A stretch of 54,662 nucleotides of DNA, taken from assembly GCA_002316835.1 (NCBI GenBank), contig DCEG01000012.1:1-54662 (forward strand), given 5' to 3'. Source of the stretch: Bacteroidales bacterium UBA1035. Lineage in GTDB: Bacteria > Bacteroidota > Bacteroidia > Bacteroidales > Dysgonomonadaceae. The translations under genes and the position numbers were made by a program. This document shows positions 16,941 to 24,193 of this stretch, piece by piece. Every line of letters begins with the position of its first letter. Within the stretch, counting starts at the first letter, position 1. The notes below the pieces were generated by a model. That model made no database searches. It was not told the origin of the DNA and saw only the letters and a program-made list of their open reading frames with translations.

Positions 16941-17506
16941 AACAAGTGATTTACAGCCAGATATTTCCACAACGGAGCAGCCATAGTGGCCTGAATGATT
17001 TCTCCGTCTATCAGCAGTTCTTTTAGTTTATCGAGCGAAAAGAGGTGAACCGTAAGGTCTTCAGACTCATCAAGCGCTTGTCCGCCAATTTTCTCCACAC
17101 CTTCGGCAACGAAGCAGTATGAAAGGTTGGTATTTGCACTTGCGTTGGGAGAAACGCATATTAACTCGCTCCATTTTCCGTTTCCATAACCGGTTTCTTC
17201 CATCAACTCCCGTTTTGCTGATTCGAGCGGCGATGAATCGCTGTTTTCGCAAACTCCGGCGCACAATTCGTAACAAACCTGACCTAATCCGTGACGATAC
17301 TGTTTTACCATCACAAACTTTTTTTCACGGGTTATAGCGATAATGTTTACCCAGTTGTTGTATTCCAAAACGTAATATTCGGGAGCGATATTCCCGTTTG
17401 GCAGTTGCAATCGTTCTTTTCTGACCGTTAACCAAGGTTCCCGATGCAAATATTCGCTATCCAATACTTTCCAGTGCAGGGATTCGTCGTCGCTTTTTAA
17501 CTTCAT
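16937..17506 (-). CDS. Nudix hydrolase, ADP-ribose pyrophosphatase-like
   Basis: This 189-residue hydrolase resembles the ADP-ribose/nucleoside-diphosphate-sugar pyrophosphatases: a beta-rich N-terminal domain (WLTVRKERLQLPNG), VMVKQYRHG, then the Nudix helix with RELMEETGYG. The box starts AGVCENSDSSPLESAK, one residue longer than the G-x5-E-x7-REUxEExGU consensus and lacking the first Glu at its exact place; the catalytic REUxEE is intact. The substrate is inferred only. ATG 17506 is preferred over the one at 17536 because a -7 promoter box (17531-17524) lies between them. Its stop overlaps the start of the methyltransferase gene (ATGA). Confidence 0.88.
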   Translation of the reverse strand: MKLKSDDESLHWKVLDSEYLHREPWLTVRKERLQLPNGNIAPEYYVLEYNNWVNIIAITREKKFVMVKQYRHGLGQVCYELCAGVCENSDSSPLESAKRELMEETGYGNGKWSELICVSPNASANTNLSYCFVAEGVEKIGGQALDESEDLTVHLFSLDKLKELLIDGEIIQATMAAPLWKYLAVNHLL

Positions 17507-17523
17507 CGATAAAAATTTTCTTG

Positions 17524-17531
17524 CAAAATTA
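17524..17531 (-). promoter_or_regulatory. -7 promoter box upstream of the Nudix gene
   Basis: TAATTTTG on the minus strand fits TAnnTTTG and sits 17 bp before the chosen Nudix ATG. No good -33 box is seen at the usual distance. It would start the Nudix-methyltransferase-murB transcript. Confidence 0.45.
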
Positions 17532-17566
17532 GGCAAAAATGTCCGTACATTTCTTGTTTTATCGAA

Positions 17567-18223
17567 TCAATAACCGAAACGGATAAGATCGCCAATGGAA
17601 TCGACTTTTATTTTATCGGCAAATTCACTTACCAGATTGATATTGGCAAATGCAATGAAAACCACTACCATAAAAACTATCCCGTATAGACCACCGGTTA
17701 TGTGCGCCGAGTGGTTGATCCCTTTAGCTTGTTTTTTATCGAGAGAAACGGATATCAGCAAAAAGATGATCCCGAAAAGGAAAGCCGGCAACCAGATGGG
17801 AATAAATAAAACTCCCATATAATTCATCGGGTTGACGAGAATGTAGGCGAAGATTATCGCGGATACCGCTCCGGACGCTCCTAAACTCCGGTAGTTAGCG
17901 TTGTCTTTCTGTTTAAAATATGTCGGAAGTATGGAAACCGGCAACGCGGTTATATACAGAAGCAGAAAGTATATAGTTCCGGTTTGCTGTCCGAAAGTGG
18001 TTTTAAAAGCCTGTTCGATATCGCCTCCAAAAAAGTAGAGCGTGAACATATTAAAGATAAGATGTGTGTAATCGGCGTGCAGCACACCGTAGGTGAAAAA
18101 ACGATACCATTGCCCGCGTTTGACTTCGGTGGGACGGAAAATAAGTTTGTCCATCATCGTGTAGTTACTGAAAGCGGCAATGGAAATAACGGCTGTTATC
18201 CCGATTATAATAAAAGTGATCAT
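17567..18223 (-). CDS. Rhomboid-family intramembrane serine protease
   Basis: This is a six-helix membrane protein of 218 residues. The catalytic serine is in GASGA (S117) and the catalytic histidine in the last helix, HSAHITGG (H174), so both dyad residues are present. HADYTHLIFNMFTLYFFG (49-66) is the conserved helix-2 region with His and Asn that line the oxyanion hole. It has no extra soluble domain. The substrates of such proteases are usually unknown. It ends about 60 bp upstream of the Nudix start on the same strand. Confidence 0.93.
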   Translation of the reverse strand: MITFIIIGITAVISIAAFSNYTMMDKLIFRPTEVKRGQWYRFFTYGVLHADYTHLIFNMFTLYFFGGDIEQAFKTTFGQQTGTIYFLLLYITALPVSILPTYFKQKDNANYRSLGASGAVSAIIFAYILVNPMNYMGVLFIPIWLPAFLFGIIFLLISVSLDKKQAKGINHSAHITGGLYGIVFMVVVFIAFANINLVSEFADKIKVDSIGDLIRFGY

Positions 18224-18246
18224 ATTTTTTGAGTGTAAAGATAAAG

Positions 18247-18280
18247 AAAAAGGATTGAATTTTATGGTTCAACCCTTTTT
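18247..18280 (-). terminator. Terminator after the TIM-barrel gene
   Basis: The stem AAAAAGGGTTGAA/TTCAATCCTTTTT on the minus strand (one G-U pair, 8-base loop) ends in a T run. It lies between the isomerase-like gene and the rhomboid gene. Confidence 0.7.
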
Positions 18281-18304
18281 CTGAATGTATATATCGAGAT
18301 TTTC

Positions 18305-19135
18305 CTATTTTTTTGTTGCGGCTATTACTCCACGGAAATACCCGATGGATTCAGCAATTCCCAGGAATGGATCGTTCATATTTCGTTCGTGCTCAAGACT
18401 GCAAACGCCATCGTAACCCACTTTTCTGAGCATTTTTACAAATCCCGGAATATCTAAAATCCCACGACCAACTTCAACGGAATATCCTTGCTTTGAGGCT
18501 CCGGTAACGTCTTTGATGTGCACATCGAAAACGCGTGATTTGTATTTTTTCAAATCTTTCACCGGATCTTTTCCGTTACGTCGATCATGACCGATATCAA
18601 GACACATTCCGATACGCGGATCAAGGTCTTTTACGTTTTTCCAAACATCTTCTGCATCAGGATATAACGGCATGTCCGGTCCATGCAGGTGAATGGCATA
18701 TTTGAAATCGTATTCCTTCACTTTTTTGTCTACATAAGGCAATAAATCATAGTTGGGAACGCCAACAATCATTTTCACTCCCACGCGCTTAGCATACTCA
18801 AATGCTTTATCAATTTCCTCCTGAGAACGCATATAAATAGGTCCAACAGCGTATCCGGTAACGTTTTTAGCTTTCAGTTTGGCGTGAAAAGCAGCGATTT
18901 GTTCATCTGTGCTGTTCAACGGCAAATGAAAATCTTTTATACAAAGGTAGCGGACATCGCACTTTTGCATAATTTCAAGCGTTTTATCGAGATCGAACTT
19001 AACAAACGTATACCCTGCCATTCCTACCTTGAATTTTTCGAATGTATCAGGAGCGGGTTGTGGATCGGGGCGATCTTGCGCCATCATTAGAACGGAAAAT
19101 AGTATTCCCGTAAGTAACAGAGATAATTTTTTCAT
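18305..19135 (-). CDS. Exported sugar phosphate isomerase/epimerase-like TIM-barrel protein
   Basis: This 276-residue protein of the xylose-isomerase-like/AP-endonuclease-2 TIM-barrel family (PF01261) has an N-terminal signal peptide (residues 1-19, MKKLSLLL...MMAQ), so it should act in the periplasm. Likely metal-site segments are IHLHGPD, CLDIGHD, VHIKDV and SLEHERN, giving the usual Glu/Asp/His set. Exported members occur in Bacteroidota sugar-use loci, often as putative 3-keto-glycoside or inosose-like enzymes, but the substrate here is unknown. It follows a gene for an exported cupin by 74 bp on the same strand and ends at a terminator, so the two are probably one transcript. Confidence 0.88.
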   Translation of the reverse strand: MKKLSLLLTGILFSVLMMAQDRPDPQPAPDTFEKFKVGMAGYTFVKFDLDKTLEIMQKCDVRYLCIKDFHLPLNSTDEQIAAFHAKLKAKNVTGYAVGPIYMRSQEEIDKAFEYAKRVGVKMIVGVPNYDLLPYVDKKVKEYDFKYAIHLHGPDMPLYPDAEDVWKNVKDLDPRIGMCLDIGHDRRNGKDPVKDLKKYKSRVFDVHIKDVTGASKQGYSVEVGRGILDIPGFVKMLRKVGYDGVCSLEHERNMNDPFLGIAESIGYFRGVIAATKK

Positions 19136-19209
19136 CAGATTTTTATTTTGTTTATAGATTTGTTTTTATAGAAACATCAAGTTTCAGACCATTTGTAATT
19201 CTAACTTCT

Positions 19210-19632
19210 TTACTTCTCTTTCTTAATTACCAAATATTTCAATTCTGTATCGCCCACATTGCGGATGCCGTGTTCACTTTCCGGCGGGCAATAAAAACTG
19301 GTATTAGGCTTAATAACACGTGTTTCACCATCGAGATAAACTTCAGCAGTACCTTCCAGAATAAAATAGAATTCATCCATGGCATGGCGGTGTGGTGCGT
19401 GTGTAGACAAATGTGGACCAACAACACTCAGTTTCAAGGTACGGCCGTCCACAAAATCGGCGTCTGCGAAGTAATACTGATAGCCAACCTTTGTTTTTTT
19501 TGCTTTTTCAGCTGAAAATGCGTTTACACATTCATCGATGGTAAATTCTTTTTGATTTTCGGGATTGTTTTGTTGTGCCGATATTGTTAAGCAAAACAAA
19601 AACAAAAAAGGAAAAACGATTAATTTTTTCAT
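19210..19632 (-). CDS. Exported cupin-domain protein
   Basis: This 140-residue protein has a signal peptide (1-18) and one cupin fold. Metal-ligand motif 1 is HAPHRHAMDEFYFILEG and motif 2 is PPESEHGIRNVG, so the His/His/Glu...His set is complete. The frame reaches back to 19686, but ATG 19632 gives a proper signal peptide, and a TATTTTTG -7 box lies at 19666-19659, inside the longer version. Its function, enzyme or binding protein, cannot be told. It lies upstream of the exported TIM-barrel gene. Confidence 0.85.
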   Translation of the reverse strand: MKKLIVFPFLFLFCLTISAQQNNPENQKEFTIDECVNAFSAEKAKKTKVGYQYYFADADFVDGRTLKLSVVGPHLSTHAPHRHAMDEFYFILEGTAEVYLDGETRVIKPNTSFYCPPESEHGIRNVGDTELKYLVIKKEK

Positions 19633-19814
19633 GTGAATATTATTACTGTGTTCGTGCACAAAAATACAAATTTTATCGTAATACAAGAATAAAAAGAGGA
19701 TTTTGTTACAAAAAAAATTGCATATTCAATAAATCAAACCTTTTTTCGTTACTTTGCAAGAAACTGTTTGAATTTTTAAGAAATAGCTTCTTGATATCCA
19801 ATGCACACGGACGA

Positions 19815-20960
19815 ATGAAACTCTATTTAGGTTCCCGCCAACTCGTGAAATATGCATTCCTGGTCATCGCGATTGCCATTGCAGTGGTGTCTCTTATTTT
19901 TTCTAACAGGCTTGTGAAAGAATTGGCTAAGGAAGAACGGAGCAAAATTGAGATTTGGGCTTCTGCAACCGAATTGCTTGCTAAAAAAGGCGATGAAAAT
20001 GCGGATATGAATCTTGTATTACAAATTTTGCAAAGCAATAAGACTATTCCGGTTATTTTATACGACAAAACCAACGGAGTAGCTACTGCTAATAACATAA
20101 AACTTCCCGAAAAAGACCCTAATGGTTTTTTGCTGGAAAAAATAGATGAGTTTGCTGAAAAACACGATCCTATTCTGCTTGAAGAACTTAATCAGTATGT
20201 TTATTACGGTGACTCATATACGCTTAAGCGATTACAGATTTATCCGTATGTGCAATTGTTGGTGATTTCTCTGTTTATCGCGTTAGCATTTTTTGCTCTC
20301 CGAAGTTCGCAGAAAGCGGAGCAAAACAAAGTGTGGGTGGGGTTATCTAAAGAAACGGCGCATCAGCTGGGAACACCTATTTCCTCATTAATCGCCTGGA
20401 CGGAATATTTGAAACTGAAAGAGATTGACCCTATTTTGATGAACGAAATGGGAAAGGATGTGCATCGGTTGGAAGTTATCGCCGATCGGTTTTCAAAGAT
20501 TGGTTCTGTATCTGATAGCAAGTCTGTGGACTGGCAAGAGGCAGTGAGGAAATCGGTCGCTTATCTAGAAAAGCGGATTTCAGATAAAGTGCAGTTGAAT
20601 TTTGATTTTCCCGAATCGCCTGTGATTGTTCTGCTTAACGAGTCGTTGTTCAGTTGGGTGATCGAGAATCTGACCAAAAACGCTGTTGATGCGATGAGCG
20701 GACAAGGTACAATCACTTATTCGATAGGTGAAAAAGGGAAGTATTATTTTCTTGACATGACCGATACCGGAAAAGGCATTCCAAAATCGAAATTCAAAAG
20801 CATATTTTCACCCGGGTTTACCACAAAGGAGCGAGGGTGGGGACTGGGCTTATCGCTCGCGAAGCGAATTGTTGAGGATTATCACAACGGAAAGATTTTC
20901 GTGAAACAGTCTGAAATAAGGAAAGGAACTACGTTTAGAATATTGTTGAGAAAAGGTTAA
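19815..20960 (+). CDS. Membrane sensor histidine kinase
   Basis: This 381-residue kinase has two membrane helices (about 12-31 and 143-163) around a roughly 110-residue periplasmic sensor with no recognisable fold. The dimerisation/phosphorylation helix reads KETAHQLGTP (H183). The ATPase domain shows the N box NLTKNAVDAM, G1 DTGKGIP and G2 GWGLGLSLA. The open frame runs back to 19575, overlapping the cupin gene, but ATG 19815 is chosen because a TTACTTTG -7 box at 19749-19756 would start transcription after the longer start. No response regulator gene is in the window, so the partner is encoded elsewhere. Its 3' end overlaps the convergent B3/4 gene by 26 bp. Confidence 0.9.
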   Translation: MKLYLGSRQLVKYAFLVIAIAIAVVSLIFSNRLVKELAKEERSKIEIWASATELLAKKGDENADMNLVLQILQSNKTIPVILYDKTNGVATANNIKLPEKDPNGFLLEKIDEFAEKHDPILLEELNQYVYYGDSYTLKRLQIYPYVQLLVISLFIALAFFALRSSQKAEQNKVWVGLSKETAHQLGTPISSLIAWTEYLKLKEIDPILMNEMGKDVHRLEVIADRFSKIGSVSDSKSVDWQEAVRKSVAYLEKRISDKVQLNFDFPESPVIVLLNESLFSWVIENLTKNAVDAMSGQGTITYSIGEKGKYYFLDMTDTGKGIPKSKFKSIFSPGFTTKERGWGLGLSLAKRIVEDYHNGKIFVKQSEIRKGTTFRILLRKG

Positions 20961-21606
20961 TTTCGCTTGCTTCCGCAAAGTTTTTCAACAACTCCACCGA
21001 ATAATCGGTTGCTTCCTGCAAACCGTCTTTTCCGGAATATCCGTTTATGATCATTAACAGATGAATAGTTTCTGCAGTTATTTTCGTGCGTTCTTCGTCG
21101 CTGGTGGGTGTGCCGATTCCTCCAATTTCATCCCGATAAACCGGCAATCCTTCGATATTCAGCAGACCACGTCCGATGGCTTCGAATTTTTCGTCAGCTT
21201 TGCCTACTCCCAGAACAAGATTTCCCTGAATTTTGTCGGCATCGAATCCTCCAATGGAATATCCGGTTTTCAGCGAAACCAAATTTATTAAATCTACCAG
21301 CGTGTAAATCTGATACAGATTTACATCCTTTATTATACGTCTGCACAGCGCATCTGCCGAAGGCCGGTATCGGCTCGGATCTTTGCCAAGGTTTTTATAT
21401 GCTTGTCGTGTAGCAGAAATGGTTTTCCTCTTAGTAATATCTTCCATTTTATGCGTTGATCTGAAATCTGCCGAAAATTTATCAATCTCTTTCCATAATT
21501 CTTCGTTGTGCGGTGTGTTTTTTACCTTGCAAAATATTGCTGAAAATTGAAATTTGGGACAAGCGTCATAAATACTATCACTAACAGTTATTTTTATATC
21601 GTTCAT
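20935..21606 (-). CDS. Free-standing B3/4 domain protein
   Basis: This 223-residue protein is made of the B3/4 domain found in the beta subunit of phenylalanyl-tRNA synthetase, where it edits mischarged Tyr-tRNA(Phe). Recognisable stretches are RQAYKNLGKDPSRYRPS, LVDLINLVSLKTG, GGFDADKI and LPVYRDEIGGIGTPTSD. No other synthetase domains are present. Stand-alone members may edit tRNAs in trans or bind amino acids; this is inference. ATG 21606 and the ATG three codons earlier are equally possible. It is convergent with the sensor kinase and has its own promoter upstream. Confidence 0.85.
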   Translation of the reverse strand: MNDIKITVSDSIYDACPKFQFSAIFCKVKNTPHNEELWKEIDKFSADFRSTHKMEDITKRKTISATRQAYKNLGKDPSRYRPSADALCRRIIKDVNLYQIYTLVDLINLVSLKTGYSIGGFDADKIQGNLVLGVGKADEKFEAIGRGLLNIEGLPVYRDEIGGIGTPTSDEERTKITAETIHLLMIINGYSGKDGLQEATDYSVELLKNFAEASEINLFSTIF

Positions 21607-21653
21607 TTTTATCAATTTGGTTCAGAAATGTCGTTTTTAGCAGCTCAGAAATA

Positions 21654-21686
21654 CAAATTTACAAAATCTCAACTAAACTTTTCAAG
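21654..21686 (-). promoter_or_regulatory. Promoter for the B3/4 gene
   Basis: On the minus strand TTG (21685-21683), a 21-bp spacer and TAAATTTG (21661-21654) fit the Bacteroidota consensus. The leader is about 45 nt. It is divergent from the zapA-operon promoter 45 bp away. Confidence 0.6.
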
Positions 21687-21730
21687 ATTTGTCGCAACGG
21701 AATGAATTTATGAAAAATAACTTATGAAAA

Positions 21731-21762
21731 GTTGTGAGAAACACGAGCATTGACTATATTTG
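21731..21762 (+). promoter_or_regulatory. Promoter for the coiled-coil/zapA operon
   Basis: GTTG (21731-21734), a 20-bp spacer and TATATTTG (21755-21762) match the Bacteroidota promoter. Transcription would begin at about 21769, which supports ATG 21781 rather than the TTG at 21760 as the first start codon. Confidence 0.7.
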
Positions 21763-21780
21763 CGTGAGTTTTTGTTTTCT

Positions 21781-22074
21781 ATGACTGACGAGAAAAAAAA
21801 GTTGTTGACTGACCTGGAGTTTCGTGTGAAACAAGTGATGTACATGTGCGATACTCTGAAAGAGGAAAATATTAGATTAAAATCCGACTTTCAGGCTGTC
21901 CAACAGCAGGTTGCCGAAAAAACGGAGCTGCTTAATCAGTTGAAAACAAAATATGATAGTTTAAAAATGGCAAGAACCATAACTGCAGCATCGGTTGATG
22001 TAAAAATTGCCAAGAACAAACTGTCGAAATTAGTGCGAGAGGTTGATAAATGCATAAATTTATTGAATAGTTAA
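21781..22074 (+). CDS. Small coiled-coil protein upstream of ZapA
   Basis: This 97-residue, almost fully helical protein has heptad-like spacing of Leu/Ile/Val over residues about 8-70 (LLTDLEFRVKQVMYMCDTL, ENIRLKSDF, LNQLKTKYDSL), then a conserved-looking tail with KIAKNKLSKLVREVDKCINLL. It has no signal peptide or membrane helix, so it is cytoplasmic. Its place 18 bp before zapA in one transcript suggests a division-linked role, perhaps like ZapB, which binds ZapA in E. coli; no sequence similarity to ZapB can be claimed. Confidence 0.75.
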   Translation: MTDEKKKLLTDLEFRVKQVMYMCDTLKEENIRLKSDFQAVQQQVAEKTELLNQLKTKYDSLKMARTITAASVDVKIAKNKLSKLVREVDKCINLLNS

Positions 22075-22092
22075 ACCGAAAAAATTTATGCT

Positions 22093-22392
22093 ATGGGCGA
22101 CGAAAAGTTTTTATTAACATTGGAAGTTGACGGACGAAGGTATCCGCTGAAAATCAAACAATCCGAAGAGGAAGCCTTTAGAAAAGCCGCCAAAACAATA
22201 AACGATAAATTAAACCAATACAGGGTTAAATTTGGATCAAATCCCGATTTAACCGCTCAGGATTTTATGGCTATGACTGCCATACAGGCATTGGTGGAAA
22301 ATTTTTTAGTTGGGAGTAAGAATAATACGAAACCCTATGAAGATACGATCAGTTCGTTAGTAAAAGAACTGGATATTTTCTTGAAGAAGTAG
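22093..22392 (+). CDS. zapA: Cell division protein ZapA
   Basis: ZapA bundles FtsZ filaments at the division ring. The 99-residue length and pattern are right: an N-terminal beta hairpin domain (LTLEVDGRRYPLKIKQSEE), EEAFRKAAKTINDKLNQY, and a C-terminal coiled-coil helix containing DFMAMTAIQALVENFL. It is the second gene of a two-gene operon and is followed by a strong terminator. Confidence 0.9.
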   Translation: MGDEKFLLTLEVDGRRYPLKIKQSEEEAFRKAAKTINDKLNQYRVKFGSNPDLTAQDFMAMTAIQALVENFLVGSKNNTKPYEDTISSLVKELDIFLKK

Positions 22393-22423
22393 TGTGAATT
22401 ACTGCTCTTCAGGTACAACTTGT

Positions 22424-22484
22424 ATCGCACTTTTTTACAGTTGATTTTTTAATCAAGCTGAAAATTGTGCGATTTTTATTTTTT
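22424..22484 (+). terminator. Terminator after zapA
   Basis: A long hairpin: outer stem ATCGCAC/GTGCGAT, an A/T-rich internal loop, inner stem CAGTTGATT/AATCAAgCTG with one bulge and a TTTT loop, followed by TTTTTATTTTTT. I considered a 6S-like RNA because of the central bubble, but the element is only about 50 nt and ends in a T tract. Confidence 0.75.
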
Positions 22485-22525
22485 AAAGGACAAAAACTAA
22501 TATAAGAATAAATTCAGAATCTTTT

Positions 22526-22556
22526 CTTGCATTTGATCGACTTTTTTGAATGCAAG
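22526..22556 (+). other. Hairpin directly upstream of rny
   Basis: CTTGCATT/AATGCAAG is a perfect 8-bp stem around 15 bases, 29 bp before the rny start. It would lie in the leader of the rny mRNA and has no T run after it, so it is not a terminator. It could protect or regulate the message. Confidence 0.45.
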
Positions 22557-22585
22557 AGTTTTATAAATTATTAATAATCAGAAAT

Positions 22586-24115
22586 ATGGAAATAGTAATA
22601 GGAGTTATCGGTTTACTTATCGGAGCAGTTGTTGCCTGGTATTTGACCGGTAAAGCGGCTAATTCGCGTGCTCAAAATATTTTGAGCGATGCGGAAAAAG
22701 ATGCTGAGGTAATCAAGAAAAATAAGTTACTGGAAGCAAAAGAGGAGATCATTTCGATGAGGGCCGAGGCAGAAAAACAGGCAAATGCACGAACATCGAA
22801 AATACAAATTACCGAAAACCGCTTGAAACAGCGTGAAATGTCATTGAATCAACGTCACGAAGAGTTGGGTAAAAAGGGTAATGAAATTGACAATATCCGG
22901 ATAAATCTGGATAATCAGCAAGAACTACTGGATAAAAAAAGTGCGGAACTAGAGAAAATTCATCGTCAGTCTGTTGAGCAGTTGGAGGCTATCTCGGGAC
23001 TTTCTGCGGATGAGGCAAAGGATCGTTTGGTTGAATCCATAAAGGAGGAGGCCAAAACTAATGCTCAGTCGTACATCAACGAGATCATGGAAGAGGCTAA
23101 GATGACAGCAAATAAGGAGGCAAAACGCATCGTGGTTCAGAGCATTCAGCGTGTAGCCACGGAAACTGCCATTGAAAATGCCGTTACGGTTTTTCATATC
23201 GATTCCGATGAGGTGAAAGGACGTATAATTGGCCGTGAAGGAAGAAATATCCGCGCTTTGGAAGCTGCAACCGGAGTTGAGATCGTTGTTGACGATACGC
23301 CTGAAGCGATCGTTTTGTCGGGTTTTGATCCCGTGCGTCGTGAAATTGCCCGATTGTCACTTCATCAACTGGTTGCCGATGGTCGTATTCATCCGGCAAG
23401 GATTGAAGAAGTGGTTTCGAAAGTAAAGAAACAGATCGAGGAAGAAATCGTTGAAACCGGAAAACGTACGGTTATCGACTTGGGAATCCACGGAATGCAT
23501 CCCGAATTGATCCGTTTGATCGGGAAAATGAAATACCGCTCGTCGTACGGTCAAAACCTGTTGCAACACTCTCGTGAAACGGCTAATCTTTGCGCTATCA
23601 TGGCTGCAGAGCTTGGGTTGAATCCTAAAAAAGCACGTCGTGCCGGATTGTTGCACGATATCGGCAAAGTACCCGATGACGAACCCGAACTTCCTCACGC
23701 CATGCTCGGCATGAAACTGGCTGAGAAATATAAGGAAAAACCGGATATATGCAATGCAATCGGTTCTCACCACGATGAAGTGGAAATGAGCACTTTACTG
23801 GCACCCATCGTTCAGGTCTGCGATGCTATTTCTGGTGCTCGTCCAGGCGCACGCCATGAAATCGTGGAAGCGTATATGAAACGCCTGAACGATCTGGAAA
23901 ATCTGGCGCTTTCGTATCCGGGTGTGGTTAAAACATATGCTATTCAAGCAGGTCGGGAATTACGCGTTATTGTTGGTGCAGACAAACTTGATGATAACGA
24001 TACTGAAAAGCTATCGGCAGAAATTGCACGGAAAATTCAAACCGATATGACTTATCCGGGTCAAGTGAAAATTACTGTGATCCGCGAAACTAGAGCGGTA
24101 AGTTACGCGAAATAA
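22586..24115 (+). CDS. rny: Ribonuclease Y
   Basis: RNase Y is a membrane-anchored endoribonuclease that starts mRNA decay. The 509-residue protein has one N-terminal membrane helix (3-23), a long coiled coil (about 30-190), a KH RNA-binding domain with the GxxG loop GREG (216-219), and an HD domain with H357/D358 in LLHDIGK plus SHHDEVE further on. It ends RAVSYAK, as is normal. ATG 22586 is preferred to 22550 because it puts the hydrophobic anchor at the start. It lies downstream of zapA but behind a terminator, so it probably has its own promoter. Confidence 0.95.
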   Translation: MEIVIGVIGLLIGAVVAWYLTGKAANSRAQNILSDAEKDAEVIKKNKLLEAKEEIISMRAEAEKQANARTSKIQITENRLKQREMSLNQRHEELGKKGNEIDNIRINLDNQQELLDKKSAELEKIHRQSVEQLEAISGLSADEAKDRLVESIKEEAKTNAQSYINEIMEEAKMTANKEAKRIVVQSIQRVATETAIENAVTVFHIDSDEVKGRIIGREGRNIRALEAATGVEIVVDDTPEAIVLSGFDPVRREIARLSLHQLVADGRIHPARIEEVVSKVKKQIEEEIVETGKRTVIDLGIHGMHPELIRLIGKMKYRSSYGQNLLQHSRETANLCAIMAAELGLNPKKARRAGLLHDIGKVPDDEPELPHAMLGMKLAEKYKEKPDICNAIGSHHDEVEMSTLLAPIVQVCDAISGARPGARHEIVEAYMKRLNDLENLALSYPGVVKTYAIQAGRELRVIVGADKLDDNDTEKLSAEIARKIQTDMTYPGQVKITVIRETRAVSYAK

Positions 24116-24136
24116 GTTACTTCGTAAACAAAAATA

Positions 24137-24170
24137 CTGAGGGAGCGACCAAAAGTCGCTCCCTCGGTTT
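24137..24170. terminator. Bidirectional terminator between rny and the Ser/Arg-rich lipoprotein
   Basis: The perfect 11-bp stem GAGGGAGCGAC/GTCGCTCCCTC around CAAAA has T-rich tails on both strands. It serves two convergent genes. Confidence 0.8.
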
Positions 24171-24193
24171 ATTAACACACATTGAAATTATTA

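Noticed and set aside
19575..19814. 80-residue extension of the sensor kinase
   Set aside because: It overlaps the cupin gene and lies mostly upstream of the -7 box at 19749; ATG 19815 places a membrane helix at the start.
22393..22585. Possible 6S RNA between zapA and rny (the E. coli ssrS neighbour is zapA)
   Set aside because: The structured part is only about 50 nt and ends in a T tract, so a terminator explains it; a 6S RNA would need about 180 nt with a large central bubble. A covariance-model search would settle it.
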